DNA from: Solirubrobacteraceae bacterium | Lineage (GTDB): Bacteria > Actinomycetota > Thermoleophilia > Solirubrobacterales > Solirubrobacteraceae | Length of the DNA: 5,601 bases | Direction of reading: 5' to 3' | Assembly (NCBI GenBank): GCA_019683665.1 | Contig: JADGIB010000240.1 | Location: forward strand, 1-5,601 | Shown here: one piece after another, positions 1 through 5,470 of the stretch | How positions within the stretch are numbered: the first letter of the stretch is position 1 | How the letters are laid out: every line of letters starts with the position of its first letter | Made by a program: the position numbers and the translations under genes | Notes under the pieces: model-generated | Seen by the model: only the letters and a program-made list of their open reading frames with translations | Told to the model about the DNA's origin: nothing | Database searches by the model: none

Positions 1-99
1 GATCTATTTGCTGCGCGGACGACGGAGCGGCTTCTGGCACTGGGCCGGCGCGTTCAGCCGCTCGTCGACGAGCTTGGCCAGCGCGGTCAGGAACAGCCG
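1..99. repeat. Left copy of a 99-bp exact terminal direct repeat
   Basis: Bases 1-99 are identical to bases 5503-5601, with no mismatch when compared base by base. The repeat covers the last 31 codons and the stop of the MarR gene plus three bases beyond. An exact repeat that begins at the first base and ends at the last base of a sequence is the usual sign of a contig closed on itself by an assembler overlap, so the real unit is probably 5502 bp. It has no transposon-like features. Confidence 0.97.
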
Positions 100-507
100 G
101 CGCTCGTCCTCGCCGAGGACGTCGAGGACCTCCTCGTGGACGCGCTGGACGATCGCCTCGCCCTGGGCGAGCACGCGCTCGCCCGCCTCGGTCACCGAGA
201 TGACGCGCGCCCGCCGGTCCCGGGCCGACGGCCGGCGCTCGGCCAGCCCGGCCGCCTCGAGCTCGTCCATCGTCACGACCATCGTCGTCTTGTCGAGCCC
301 GATCATCCGCGCCAGCTCGGTCTGGGTGTGCTCGCCCTCGGCGGCGGCGGCGAGGACCTGGTAGGCGCGGGCCGACAGCCCCAGCTCGTCGACCGCGGCC
401 TGCGTCCGGGTCGCCAGCCCGTGGCTGGCGCGGCTCAGCAGGACGCAGAGGTTCGCGGGGGAGGGGGCGATCCCGGGGTGCTCGGGCGCCGTCGTGGCGA
501 TTCCCAT
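4..507 (-). CDS. MarR-family winged-helix transcriptional repressor, probable regulator of the DHA2 efflux pump
   Basis: This 167-residue protein has typical MarR length and layout. An N-terminal dimerisation helix region (about 18-48) leads into a winged helix-turn-helix: TQTELARMIGLDKTTMVVTM (61-80) holds helix 2 and the recognition helix, followed by DELEAAGLAERR and the wing around PSARDRRARVISVT (93-106), with the Asp97/Arg99 pair common in MarR wings. A C-terminal helix (about 109-150) completes the dimer interface. MarR dimers bind palindromes and release them when they bind small phenolic or drug-like ligands or when a cysteine is oxidised. Cys21 sits where OhrR proteins carry their reactive cysteine, but the OhrR tyrosines are not evident. 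The ATG at 507 has no Shine-Dalgarno; a TAGACT element six bases upstream suggests a leaderless start. Across the 99-bp overlap this gene lies 88 bp upstream of the DHA2 transporter on the same strand. The family call is secure; the ligand is unknown. Confidence 0.93.
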   Translation of the reverse strand: MGIATTAPEHPGIAPSPANLCVLLSRASHGLATRTQAAVDELGLSARAYQVLAAAAEGEHTQTELARMIGLDKTTMVVTMDELEAAGLAERRPSARDRRARVISVTEAGERVLAQGEAIVQRVHEEVLDVLGEDERRLFLTALAKLVDERLNAPAQCQKPLRRPRSK

Positions 508-513
508 GCGGCC

Positions 514-519
514 AGTCTA
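514..519 (-). promoter_or_regulatory. Candidate -10 element of a leaderless MarR promoter
   Basis: On the minus strand this reads TAGACT, matching the actinobacterial TANNNT -10 consensus. Only six bases (GGCCGC) separate it from the ATG at 507-505, so transcription would begin at or next to the start codon. This fits the missing Shine-Dalgarno sequence. No convincing -35 hexamer was found; the region where it should lie overlaps the operator-like sequence. Confidence 0.5.
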
Positions 520-526
520 GCGGCAA

Positions 527-552
527 CTGCTACGAAAGCTGACGATCTGGTA
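527..552. promoter_or_regulatory. Putative MarR operator in front of its own gene
   Basis: CTGCTACGAAA at 527-537 matches CTGCTACGGAA at 5465-5475 in 10 of 11 positions. The adjoining 17 bases at 536-552 match the perfect palindrome of the pump control region (5454-5470) in 14 of 17 positions. Both matches fall 20-45 bp upstream of the MarR start, over the expected -35 region, a position suited to autorepression. The same site lies about 75 bp upstream of the divergent gene at 628, which may therefore also be affected. Binding is inferred from the shared sequence, not shown. Confidence 0.6.
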
Positions 553-627
553 CCGGAGCATCTCGGCCCGGTCGGGCGGCGGCGCCGCGCCCCCGCGGGC
601 CGGGCCGCGCGGTAGGTTCCCGGGGGC

Positions 628-1410
628 ATGCGTCGCACGTGGATCATCGTCCTCGCGTCGATCGGCGCCGTCCTCGTCGCCGGCCTGCTGCTCGTCCGCT
701 CCTGGCTGCTCGGCGACGACACCGAGCCGATCGCGGTCGAGCGGATCGTCGAGCGCTACCGCGGCGAGACCGCGCCCGCGACCGCGGGCACGCTCCCCGA
801 GGGCGTCGAGATCCCCGCCGCCGGCGTCTACGAGTACGAGACGGCCGGCGACGAGCGGGCCGACCTCCTCGGCGGCAGCGAGCACGAGTACCCGGACCGC
901 ACGACGATCGCCGTGCGCGCCGTCGACTGCGGCTTCGAGCAGACCTGGACCGCGCTCGACAAGCGGTCGGAGACGTGGACGCTCTGCGCGAAGCCGGGCG
1001 CGCTGGAGCCGATCCGCTTCAACGACGTCCACTCGTTCTACGGGCGCACCGACGACCGCACCTACGAGTGCTCGGGCGGCGAGATCCCGCTGCGCCCGGG
1101 CGGCGGGCGCTCGACGATCGTCTGCCGGCGCGAGGGCGTCACCCGCACCGACACCGTGCGCGCGCTCGGGGCCGAGACCGTCGACGTCGGCGGCGAGCAG
1201 GTCCCGGCCGTCCACGTGCGCGTCCGCTTCCGGATGGCCGGCTCGACCGAGGGCGGCGGCACGTACGACGTGTGGCTGGCGCGCGCGACCGGCCTGCCGG
1301 TGCGGGTGGTCGCCGACAACGCCAGCCGCAGCGACACGCCGATCGGCGCCAAGGTCAACTACACCGAGCGCTTCGAGCTGCGGCTCGTGTCGCTCGAGCC
1401 GCAGCGCTAG
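628..1410 (+). CDS. Membrane-anchored extracytoplasmic protein of unknown function
   Basis: This 260-residue protein starts with a short positive segment (MRRTW) and one hydrophobic helix (about 5-28), acting as an uncleaved anchor or signal; no lipobox is present. The rest is hydrophilic and looks beta-rich. It contains four cysteines (101, 120, 148, 166), all in the part predicted outside the membrane, enough for two disulfides. The C-terminal third has the pattern VPAVHVRVRF, then TYDVWLARATGLPVRVV (212-228), resembling the strand pairs of half-barrel envelope domains of the DUF3108/LolA-like kind; this is a weak resemblance only. No catalytic motif was recognised. ATG at 628 is preceded by TAGGTT (613-618), a possible -10 with a very short leader; a G-run directly before the ATG is too close to be a good ribosome site. 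It diverges from the MarR gene and converges with the next gene, with nine bases between stops. GC-rich third positions support a real gene. Confidence 0.85.
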   Translation: MRRTWIIVLASIGAVLVAGLLLVRSWLLGDDTEPIAVERIVERYRGETAPATAGTLPEGVEIPAAGVYEYETAGDERADLLGGSEHEYPDRTTIAVRAVDCGFEQTWTALDKRSETWTLCAKPGALEPIRFNDVHSFYGRTDDRTYECSGGEIPLRPGGGRSTIVCRREGVTRTDTVRALGAETVDVGGEQVPAVHVRVRFRMAGSTEGGGTYDVWLARATGLPVRVVADNASRSDTPIGAKVNYTERFELRLVSLEPQR

Positions 1411-1419
1411 CGCGTCGGC

Positions 1420-1887
1420 TCAGAACGTGATCGTGCCCGTCGAGCGGAACGTCGCGCTCGACATGTTCAGCGCGCCGGTGCCGCGGTAGCTGCCGCTGCC
1501 GGTCGCGCCCTTGAAGCGGCCGGTGCCGCCGGTCGTCCGCGACGTGCCGGTGAACGTCGCCTCCTTGAGCCCGAGCTTGGCCCGGGCGCGGACGGTGCCG
1601 CGGATCGTGCCGCCCTTGTAGCGGATGACGAACGAGCCGGTGACGTTCAGCCCGTTCAGGCGCACGGTCTGGCGGACGGTCCCGGTCCCGGCCACCGAGG
1701 ACCGCACGGTCCCGGTGTAGACGAGCGTGGAGCCCTTCTGGGACGCCTTCTTGACGGTGGCGACCACCGTCTCCCGGTAGGTCTTGGCGGCCGTGGCGGG
1801 CGCGGCGGCGACGGCGAGGGCGGCGACGGTGGCCGCGACCGCGGCGCCTGCGACACGGCGGGTTCGTTGGAAGCTCACCTGGTGCAT
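1420..1887 (-). CDS. Small secreted Gly/Thr-rich beta-barrel-like protein
   Basis: The 155-residue product has a clear Sec signal peptide: basic RTRR (8-11), an Ala/Val-rich core (12-29), and a cleavage site around APATAA (likely after Ala33 or Ala34). The mature part is about 121 residues, basic, lacks cysteine and is rich in Gly, Thr, Ser and alternating hydrophobics. GGTGRFKGATGSGSYRGTG (120-138) resembles the glycine-rich signature of allene-oxide-cyclase/dirigent-like barrels found in secreted actinobacterial proteins; this is a pattern resemblance, and no enzymatic role can be claimed. ATG at 1887 was chosen because it gives a proper short n-region; GTG at codon 4 is an alternative. Shine-Dalgarno is weak. 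The gene lies 14 bp behind the sugar transporter on the same strand, so it is probably co-transcribed or translationally coupled. It may be a periplasmic or extracellular binding or structural protein. Confidence 0.82.
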   Translation of the reverse strand: MHQVSFQRTRRVAGAAVAATVAALAVAAAPATAAKTYRETVVATVKKASQKGSTLVYTGTVRSSVAGTGTVRQTVRLNGLNVTGSFVIRYKGGTIRGTVRARAKLGLKEATFTGTSRTTGGTGRFKGATGSGSYRGTGALNMSSATFRSTGTITF

Positions 1888-1901
1888 TCTGGCACTTGCC
1901 C

Positions 1902-3326
1902 CTAGGCGGCCGGCGCCGCGGCCGCGTCGTCGGCGACCCCGGCCCGGCGGCGCCACTCGCGCTCGATCTCCTCGAGCGTCAGCCCGCGCGTCTCGGGCAC
2001 GAGCCGGTAGGTGAAGACGAGGGCGAGGACGCCGAACCCCGCGAGGACGGAGAAGAGGACCGCGCCGCCCCAGGCGGCCAGGAGGATCGGGAACAGCAGC
2101 GAGACGGCGAAGTTCGCCGTCCACTGGACCGCGTTGCCGATCGAGACCGCCTGGCCGCGGATGAACAGCGGGTAGATCTCCGACGCCATCACCCAGAAGC
2201 CCCAGCCCCAGCTCACCGCGAAGCAGGCGATGAACGCCAGCAGCGAGCCGACGGCGACCCAGCGCAGCGGGCCGTCGAAGTCGTCGACGGCGAACGTCAC
2301 GGCCAGGACCGCCATCGACAGGGCCATCCCGGCCATCCCGCCGATGAGCATCGTGCGGCGGTTGATGCGGTCGACGACGGCGAGCGCGACGATCGTGGCC
2401 ACGAAGTTCAGCCCGCCGATCCCGGCGGTCGCCATGACCGACGACTCGGTGCCGAGCCCGGCCTTGCCGAGGATCGTCGGCGCGTAGTAGATGATCGTGT
2501 TGATCCCGGTGATCTGCTGGAAGACGCCGAGGCCGATCCCGACGACGAGGATCATCCGCGCCAGCGGGCTCGTCAGCGCCCGGGCCAGCGACTCGCGCGG
2601 GCGGGCGCGGTCGGCCTCGACGGTCGCGCGGATCTCCTCGAGCTCGCGCGCGGTCTGCGGGTCGTCGGGGTCGCGCAGCGTCTCGAGCACCCGCCGCGCC
2701 TCGTCCTCGCGCCCGGCGGCGAACAGCCAGCGCGGGCTCTCGGGCAGCACGAGCATCCCGAGCAGGAGCACGGTCGCCGGCGCGCAGGCGAGCGCGAACA
2801 CGGCTCGCCACTCCCCGTCGTCGGCGTAGGCGGCGTTGACGAGGTAGGCGACGAGGATGCCGAGGGTGATCGCGAGCTGGAAGAGCGCGACCATCGACCC
2901 GCGGCTGGCGACCGGGACGAGCTCGGCGATGTAGAGCGGGACGACCGTGGAGGCGAAGCCGATCCCGAGGCCGATGACGAACCGGGCCGCGACGAGCACG
3001 GCGACGCTCGGCGCCGCCGCGGCGGCGACCGCGCCGACGATGAAGACGACGGCCGACAGGGCGATGACGGCCCGGCGCGACCAGCGGGCGGTCAGGCCGC
3101 TCGACAGCAGGGCGCCGACGAGCGCGCCCGCGGTGACGGCGCTGACGACGAGCCCGATCCCGCCGGCGGACACGTCGAAGTCCTGCTCGATGAAGAGCTG
3201 GGCGCCCGAGATCATCCCGGTGTCGTAGCCGAACAGCAGGCCGCCCATGCCGGCGATCGCGGCGGCCATCCACGTGCGGACCTGGTACGAGCGCGGGCCG
3301 CTCGGGGCGGCCGCTGAGACGGACAT
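1902..3326 (-). CDS. MFS sugar porter family transporter (XylE/GalP/IolT-like sugar:proton symporter)
   Basis: The 474-residue inner-membrane protein has 12 predicted helices and the usual sugar-porter length. Family signatures in order: GGLLFGYDTGMISGA in helix 1 (28-42, with Asp35 as proton-coupling candidate), RFVIGLGIG (115-123), PLYIAELVPVASRG (130-143), PESPRWL (195-201) before the central loop, QQITGINTIIYYAPT (270-284), and PETRGLTLEEIE (444-455) after the last helix. Residues lining the xylose site of E. coli XylE have counterparts here: Gln150, Gln270, Gln271, Asn276, Tyr280, Asn307, Gly374, Trp378, Gln401 and Trp402, so a pentose, hexose or inositol substrate is likely; the exact sugar cannot be told. 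The loop 2-3 motif is SGLTARWSRR, where the usual Asp is Ala. ATG at 3326 is supported by GAAGG at a five-base spacing and by loss of hydrophobic pattern upstream, although the frame stays open to 3680. The secreted protein at 1420-1887 follows it. Confidence 0.94.
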   Translation of the reverse strand: MSVSAAAPSGPRSYQVRTWMAAAIAGMGGLLFGYDTGMISGAQLFIEQDFDVSAGGIGLVVSAVTAGALVGALLSSGLTARWSRRAVIALSAVVFIVGAVAAAAAPSVAVLVAARFVIGLGIGFASTVVPLYIAELVPVASRGSMVALFQLAITLGILVAYLVNAAYADDGEWRAVFALACAPATVLLLGMLVLPESPRWLFAAGREDEARRVLETLRDPDDPQTARELEEIRATVEADRARPRESLARALTSPLARMILVVGIGLGVFQQITGINTIIYYAPTILGKAGLGTESSVMATAGIGGLNFVATIVALAVVDRINRRTMLIGGMAGMALSMAVLAVTFAVDDFDGPLRWVAVGSLLAFIACFAVSWGWGFWVMASEIYPLFIRGQAVSIGNAVQWTANFAVSLLFPILLAAWGGAVLFSVLAGFGVLALVFTYRLVPETRGLTLEEIEREWRRRAGVADDAAAAPAA

Positions 3327-3401
3327 CCTTGCCTTCAACCTCCGGTCGGGCGGGCGCCCGCGCGCCCGCGCGGCGCGGCACTCTATGCGACCATCGGGCC
3401 G
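3327..3401. promoter_or_regulatory. Divergent intergenic region between sugar transporter and small membrane protein
   Basis: This 75-bp gap must hold the promoters of both divergent genes. On the minus strand TAGAGT (3385-3380) fits the TANNNT -10 pattern about 54 bases before the transporter start; no good -35 was found for it. No clear promoter or Shine-Dalgarno was found for the plus-strand gene. No palindromic operator was recognised. Confidence 0.35.
3332..3336 (-). promoter_or_regulatory. Ribosome binding site of the sugar transporter
   Basis: On the minus strand this is GAAGG, five bases before the ATG at 3326-3324. A second purine-rich block, GGAGG at 3343-3339, is 12 bases away and less well placed. 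The site decides the start against the longer open frame that continues to 3680. Confidence 0.6.
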
Positions 3402-3884
3402 ATGCACCTGAGCAAGGCCGCCTGGACCGCCCTCGTCGCGTCCGTCGCGTTCGCGGCCTGCTCGCTGGCGCCGTGGCAGGAGGGCGCGGGCGGCGAGGTG
3501 TCGCGCAGCGCCTGGAACGGGGTCGGCGTGCTCGCCGGCGTCGCCGGCGTGCTCCTGGCCGCCTGGGAGGTGGCGCGCGTCGCGCGGCGCGGGCGGCGCG
3601 TCCCGGTGCCGCCGCAGCTGCCGGCCGCCGTCCTCGGCCTCGTCCTGCTCGGCGCGACGATCGCGACGTTCGCCGCCCACGACGAGCTGCGCACGACGTG
3701 GGCGGTCGCCGGGCTCGTGCTCGCGCTGGTGGCCGCGCTGGCGACGTGGCTCGACGCGCTGCCGGTCGTCCGCATCGCGCCGGCGGCCCGCGCGGCCGCG
3801 CCCCCGCCGTCGCCCCCGGCCGCCCCCCCCCCCCCGGCGCGGGGCCCGCCCGGGGGCGCCCGGGGGGGCCGGGGATTTTTTTAA
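3402..3884 (+). CDS. Small polytopic membrane protein of unknown function; C-terminus unreliable
   Basis: The first 128 or so residues look like a genuine membrane protein. There are four hydrophobic segments at about 7-24, 38-58, 73-92 and 98-120, with a basic loop ARVARRGRRVP (58-68) between segments 2 and 3, which favours a cytoplasmic location of that loop. A Cys at 20 lacks a proper lipobox. No family was recognised. From residue about 131 the product becomes Ala/Pro-rich and then Gly/Arg-rich, entirely encoded by G and C homopolymers, and it ends in Phe-Phe-stop made from a seven-T run. The stop therefore sits inside a terminator-like or damaged tract, and the true end may be elsewhere or shifted by an indel. 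A natural Pro-rich cytoplasmic tail that starts near residue 131 is possible. Divergent from the sugar transporter and convergent with the DHA2 gene. Confidence 0.65.
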   Translation: MHLSKAAWTALVASVAFAACSLAPWQEGAGGEVSRSAWNGVGVLAGVAGVLLAAWEVARVARRGRRVPVPPQLPAAVLGLVLLGATIATFAAHDELRTTWAVAGLVLALVAALATWLDALPVVRIAPAARAAAPPPSPPAAPPPPARGPPGGARGGRGFF

Positions 3885-3916
3885 ACCACCCGGGGGGGGG
3901 GCGGGGGGGGGCGGGG
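3823..3916. other. Homopolymer-rich low-complexity tract, possible assembly or sequencing artefact
   Basis: Within fewer than 100 bases there are runs of 13 C (3823-3835), 7 G (3862-3868), 7 T (3876-3882), 10 G (3892-3901) and 9 G (3903-3911). Nothing like this occurs in the rest of the window. It lies between two convergent genes and destroys the reading of the tail of the plus-strand gene. It could be a real G-quadruplex/hairpin-prone terminator region misread by the polymerase, or a false bridge between two contig ends. The exact bases should not be trusted. Confidence 0.8.
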
Positions 3917-3931
3917 CCCCGGCGCGGGGCC
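3832..3931. repeat. 15-bp direct repeat pair bounding the low-complexity tract
   Basis: CCCCGGCGCGGGGCC occurs at 3832-3846 and again at 3917-3931, 85 bp apart. The pair could mark an aberrant insertion or slipped join, but such G/C-only words also recur by chance in sequence this biased. Confidence 0.5.
3843..3882 (+). terminator. Terminator-like hairpin with T-run
   Basis: GGCCCGCCCG (3843-3852) pairs with CGGGGGGGCC (3861-3870) in 9 of 10 positions around an eight-base loop, and is followed, after GGGGA, by seven T. This is the form of an intrinsic terminator for the plus-strand membrane-protein gene, located sensibly between convergent genes. Against it: the stop codon of that gene overlaps the T-run, and the tract is full of suspect homopolymers. 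Confidence 0.35.
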
Positions 3932-3935
3932 GGGC

Positions 3936-5417
3936 TCAGCCGGCGTGCTCGACGACCGCGTCGGCGGCGACGGCCGCCTCGCGCGGGGGCCGGAGGAGGA
4001 CGAGCGCCAGGAGCACGGCGGCGACCACGAGCCCCGCGGCGACCGCGAAGGCGAGCTGGTAGCCGTCGACGAGCGCCTGCGCGAGTGGCTCGCCCTGGGC
4101 CAGGAGGTTCTCGCTGCGCGAGGCCGACAGCGTCGCGAGCACGGAGAGCCCGAGCGCGCCGCCCATCTGCTGCGACGTGTTCACCAGGCCCGAGGCCAGG
4201 CCGGAGTCCGCCTCGGTCGCGCCGGACATCGCCAGCGTCATGAGCGACGGGAACCCGAGCCCGGCGCCGATCCCGATGAGCACCATCGACGGCAGCAGGT
4301 CGGTGACGTAGTCGGCGTCGATCGGCACCCGCACGAACAGCCCCAGGCCGACGGCGATGAGGCCGAGCCCGGGCACGAGCGTCCGGCGCGCGCCGAAGCG
4401 CATGATCAGCCGGGCGGCGAGGCCGACCGACATCGCCGCGATGCCGAGCGCGACCGGCAGGAAGGCCAGGCCGATCTCGAGCGCGTCGTAGCCGAGGATC
4501 CGCTGGTAGTAGAGGACGCCGAGGAAGAAGACCCCGAACATCCCCGACACCATCAGCATCTGCACGACGTTCGCGCCGGTCACGTTGCGCGAGCGGAAGA
4601 TCCGCAGCGGGACGAGCGGGTGGGCGGCCCGCTGCTCGCGCGCGACGAACGCGGCGAGCAGCGCGATCGCCAGCACGCCGAGCCCGATCGTCCGGGCCGA
4701 GCCCCAGCCGGCGTCCTCGGTGCCGACGATCGTGCAGACGGTCAGCATCGGCGCGCCGACGAGCAGCAGCGCGCCCGGGGCGTCGGCGCCGTTGGCCAGG
4801 CCGATGCCCTCGTCGCGCGGCACGAGGCGCAGCGCGGCCGCGAGCGTGGCGACGCCGATCGGCACGTTCACGAAGAAGATCCAGTGCCAGTTGATCGCGT
4901 CGGTGAGGACGCCGCCGGCCAGCAGGCCGACCGACCCGCCGCCCGCGGCGACGAAGCTGTAGATCCCGATCGCGCGGGCGCGCTCGCCCGGCTGCGGGAA
5001 CAGCGTGACGATCATCCCGAGGATGACCGCCGAGCTCAGCGCGCCGCCGATGCCCTGCACGAAGCGGGCGACGACGAGCATGCCCTGGCTCTGGGCCGCG
5101 CCGCAGAGGATCGACGCGAGCGTGAACAGCGCGACGCCGGCCAGGAACACGCGGCGGCGCCCGATCAGGTCCCCGATGCGGCCCGACAGCATCAGGAGGC
5201 CGCCGAAGGCGATCAGGTAGGCGTTGACGACCCACGCCAGCCCCGACTGCGAGAAGCCGAGGTCGTCCTGGATCGCCGGCAGGGCGACGTTCACGATCGT
5301 CGAGTCGAGGATCACCATCAGGAAGCCGAGGCACAGCACGACGAGGGTGATCCAGCGGGCGCGCTCCGCCGCCGCAGCGGGCGAGGCGATGGGGGGAGAG
5401 GGGGCGGTCTGCGTCAT
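3936..5417 (-). CDS. DHA2-family (EmrB/QacA-type) multidrug efflux MFS transporter
   Basis: The 493-residue inner-membrane protein fits the 14-helix drug:proton antiporter family in length. LDSTIVNVALPAIQDDL (37-53) is the DHA2 helix-1 signature. Motif A is complete in GRIGDLIGRRRVF (79-91, with Asp83 and the Arg cluster). Motif B is RFVQGIGGA (118-126). Motif C is present as SVGLLAGG (162-169), with Leu where many drug antiporters have Pro. WHWIFFVNVPIG (177-188) is the conserved loop before helix 6. The expected role is proton-driven export of hydrophobic drugs or an endogenous compound; the substrate cannot be read. ATG at 5417 has GGAG at a five-base spacing. Across the terminal overlap it is directly downstream of the MarR gene, with an operator-like palindrome in the 88-bp gap, so MarR is its likely repressor. 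The C-terminal stop lies five bases from the low-complexity tract's bounding repeat but the encoded tail looks natural. Confidence 0.94.
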   Translation of the reverse strand: MTQTAPSPPIASPAAAAERARWITLVVLCLGFLMVILDSTIVNVALPAIQDDLGFSQSGLAWVVNAYLIAFGGLLMLSGRIGDLIGRRRVFLAGVALFTLASILCGAAQSQGMLVVARFVQGIGGALSSAVILGMIVTLFPQPGERARAIGIYSFVAAGGGSVGLLAGGVLTDAINWHWIFFVNVPIGVATLAAALRLVPRDEGIGLANGADAPGALLLVGAPMLTVCTIVGTEDAGWGSARTIGLGVLAIALLAAFVAREQRAAHPLVPLRIFRSRNVTGANVVQMLMVSGMFGVFFLGVLYYQRILGYDALEIGLAFLPVALGIAAMSVGLAARLIMRFGARRTLVPGLGLIAVGLGLFVRVPIDADYVTDLLPSMVLIGIGAGLGFPSLMTLAMSGATEADSGLASGLVNTSQQMGGALGLSVLATLSASRSENLLAQGEPLAQALVDGYQLAFAVAAGLVVAAVLLALVLLRPPREAAVAADAVVEHAG

Positions 5418-5422
5418 CGCGT

Positions 5423-5426
5423 CTCC
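5423..5426 (-). promoter_or_regulatory. Ribosome binding site of the DHA2 transporter
   Basis: On the minus strand GGAG lies five bases upstream of the ATG at 5417-5415. It supports this start, so unlike the MarR gene the pump has a leader and a conventional ribosome site. Confidence 0.6.
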
Positions 5427-5449
5427 GGTCGGGAACAGCGGCAGACGCG

Positions 5450-5455
5450 ACCTTA
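5450..5455 (-). promoter_or_regulatory. Candidate -10 element of the pump promoter
   Basis: On the minus strand this is TAAGGT, which fits the TANNNT pattern, and it overlaps the edge of the 17-bp palindrome at 5454-5470. A repressor bound to the palindrome would block it. No strong -35 was seen, so this is a weak call. Confidence 0.35.
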
Positions 5456-5470
5456 GCAGATCGTCTGCTA
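5454..5470. promoter_or_regulatory. Perfect 17-bp palindrome, putative MarR operator of the pump
   Basis: TAGCAGATCGTCTGCTA has seven-base perfect arms around a three-base centre, the size and symmetry expected of a MarR-type operator. It lies 37-53 bp upstream of the DHA2 start. A 14/17 match sits upstream of the MarR gene at 536-552. A further inverted pair, GCAGACG (5441-5447) with CGTCTGC (5462-5468), overlaps it. Confidence 0.65.

Noticed and set aside
517..1215. Minus-strand open frame of 232 codons opposite the anchored protein
   Set aside because: Low-complexity Ala/Arg/Asp translation without a motif, while the plus-strand frame has an N-terminal anchor, paired cysteines and natural residue usage.
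1411..1419. Bidirectional terminator between the convergent genes ending at 1410 and 1420
   Set aside because: Only nine bases separate the stops and no hairpin with a T-run was found there.
1896..3317. Plus-strand open frame of 473 codons opposite the sugar transporter
   Set aside because: Same antisense-shadow composition; the sugar-porter signatures lie on the minus strand.
3327..3680. Longer form of the sugar transporter starting at 3680
   Set aside because: The added 118 residues are hydrophilic and patternless and would overlap the divergent gene; the ATG at 3326 has a well-placed GAAGG and directly precedes helix 1.
1420..5334. A stop-free minus-strand frame of 1304 codons spanning the pump, the membrane gene and the sugar transporter
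   Set aside because: It is in a different frame from both transporters, its translation is Arg/Ala/Pro/Gly-rich without domain patterns, and it is explained by scarcity of stops in very G+C-rich DNA. Only its last 155 codons, starting at 1887, are a real gene.
3945..5456. Plus-strand open frame of 503 codons opposite the DHA2 pump
   Set aside because: Its Arg/Asp/Glu/His-rich translation is the usual antisense shadow of a hydrophobic membrane protein with G/C third positions; the minus-strand frame has all the family motifs.
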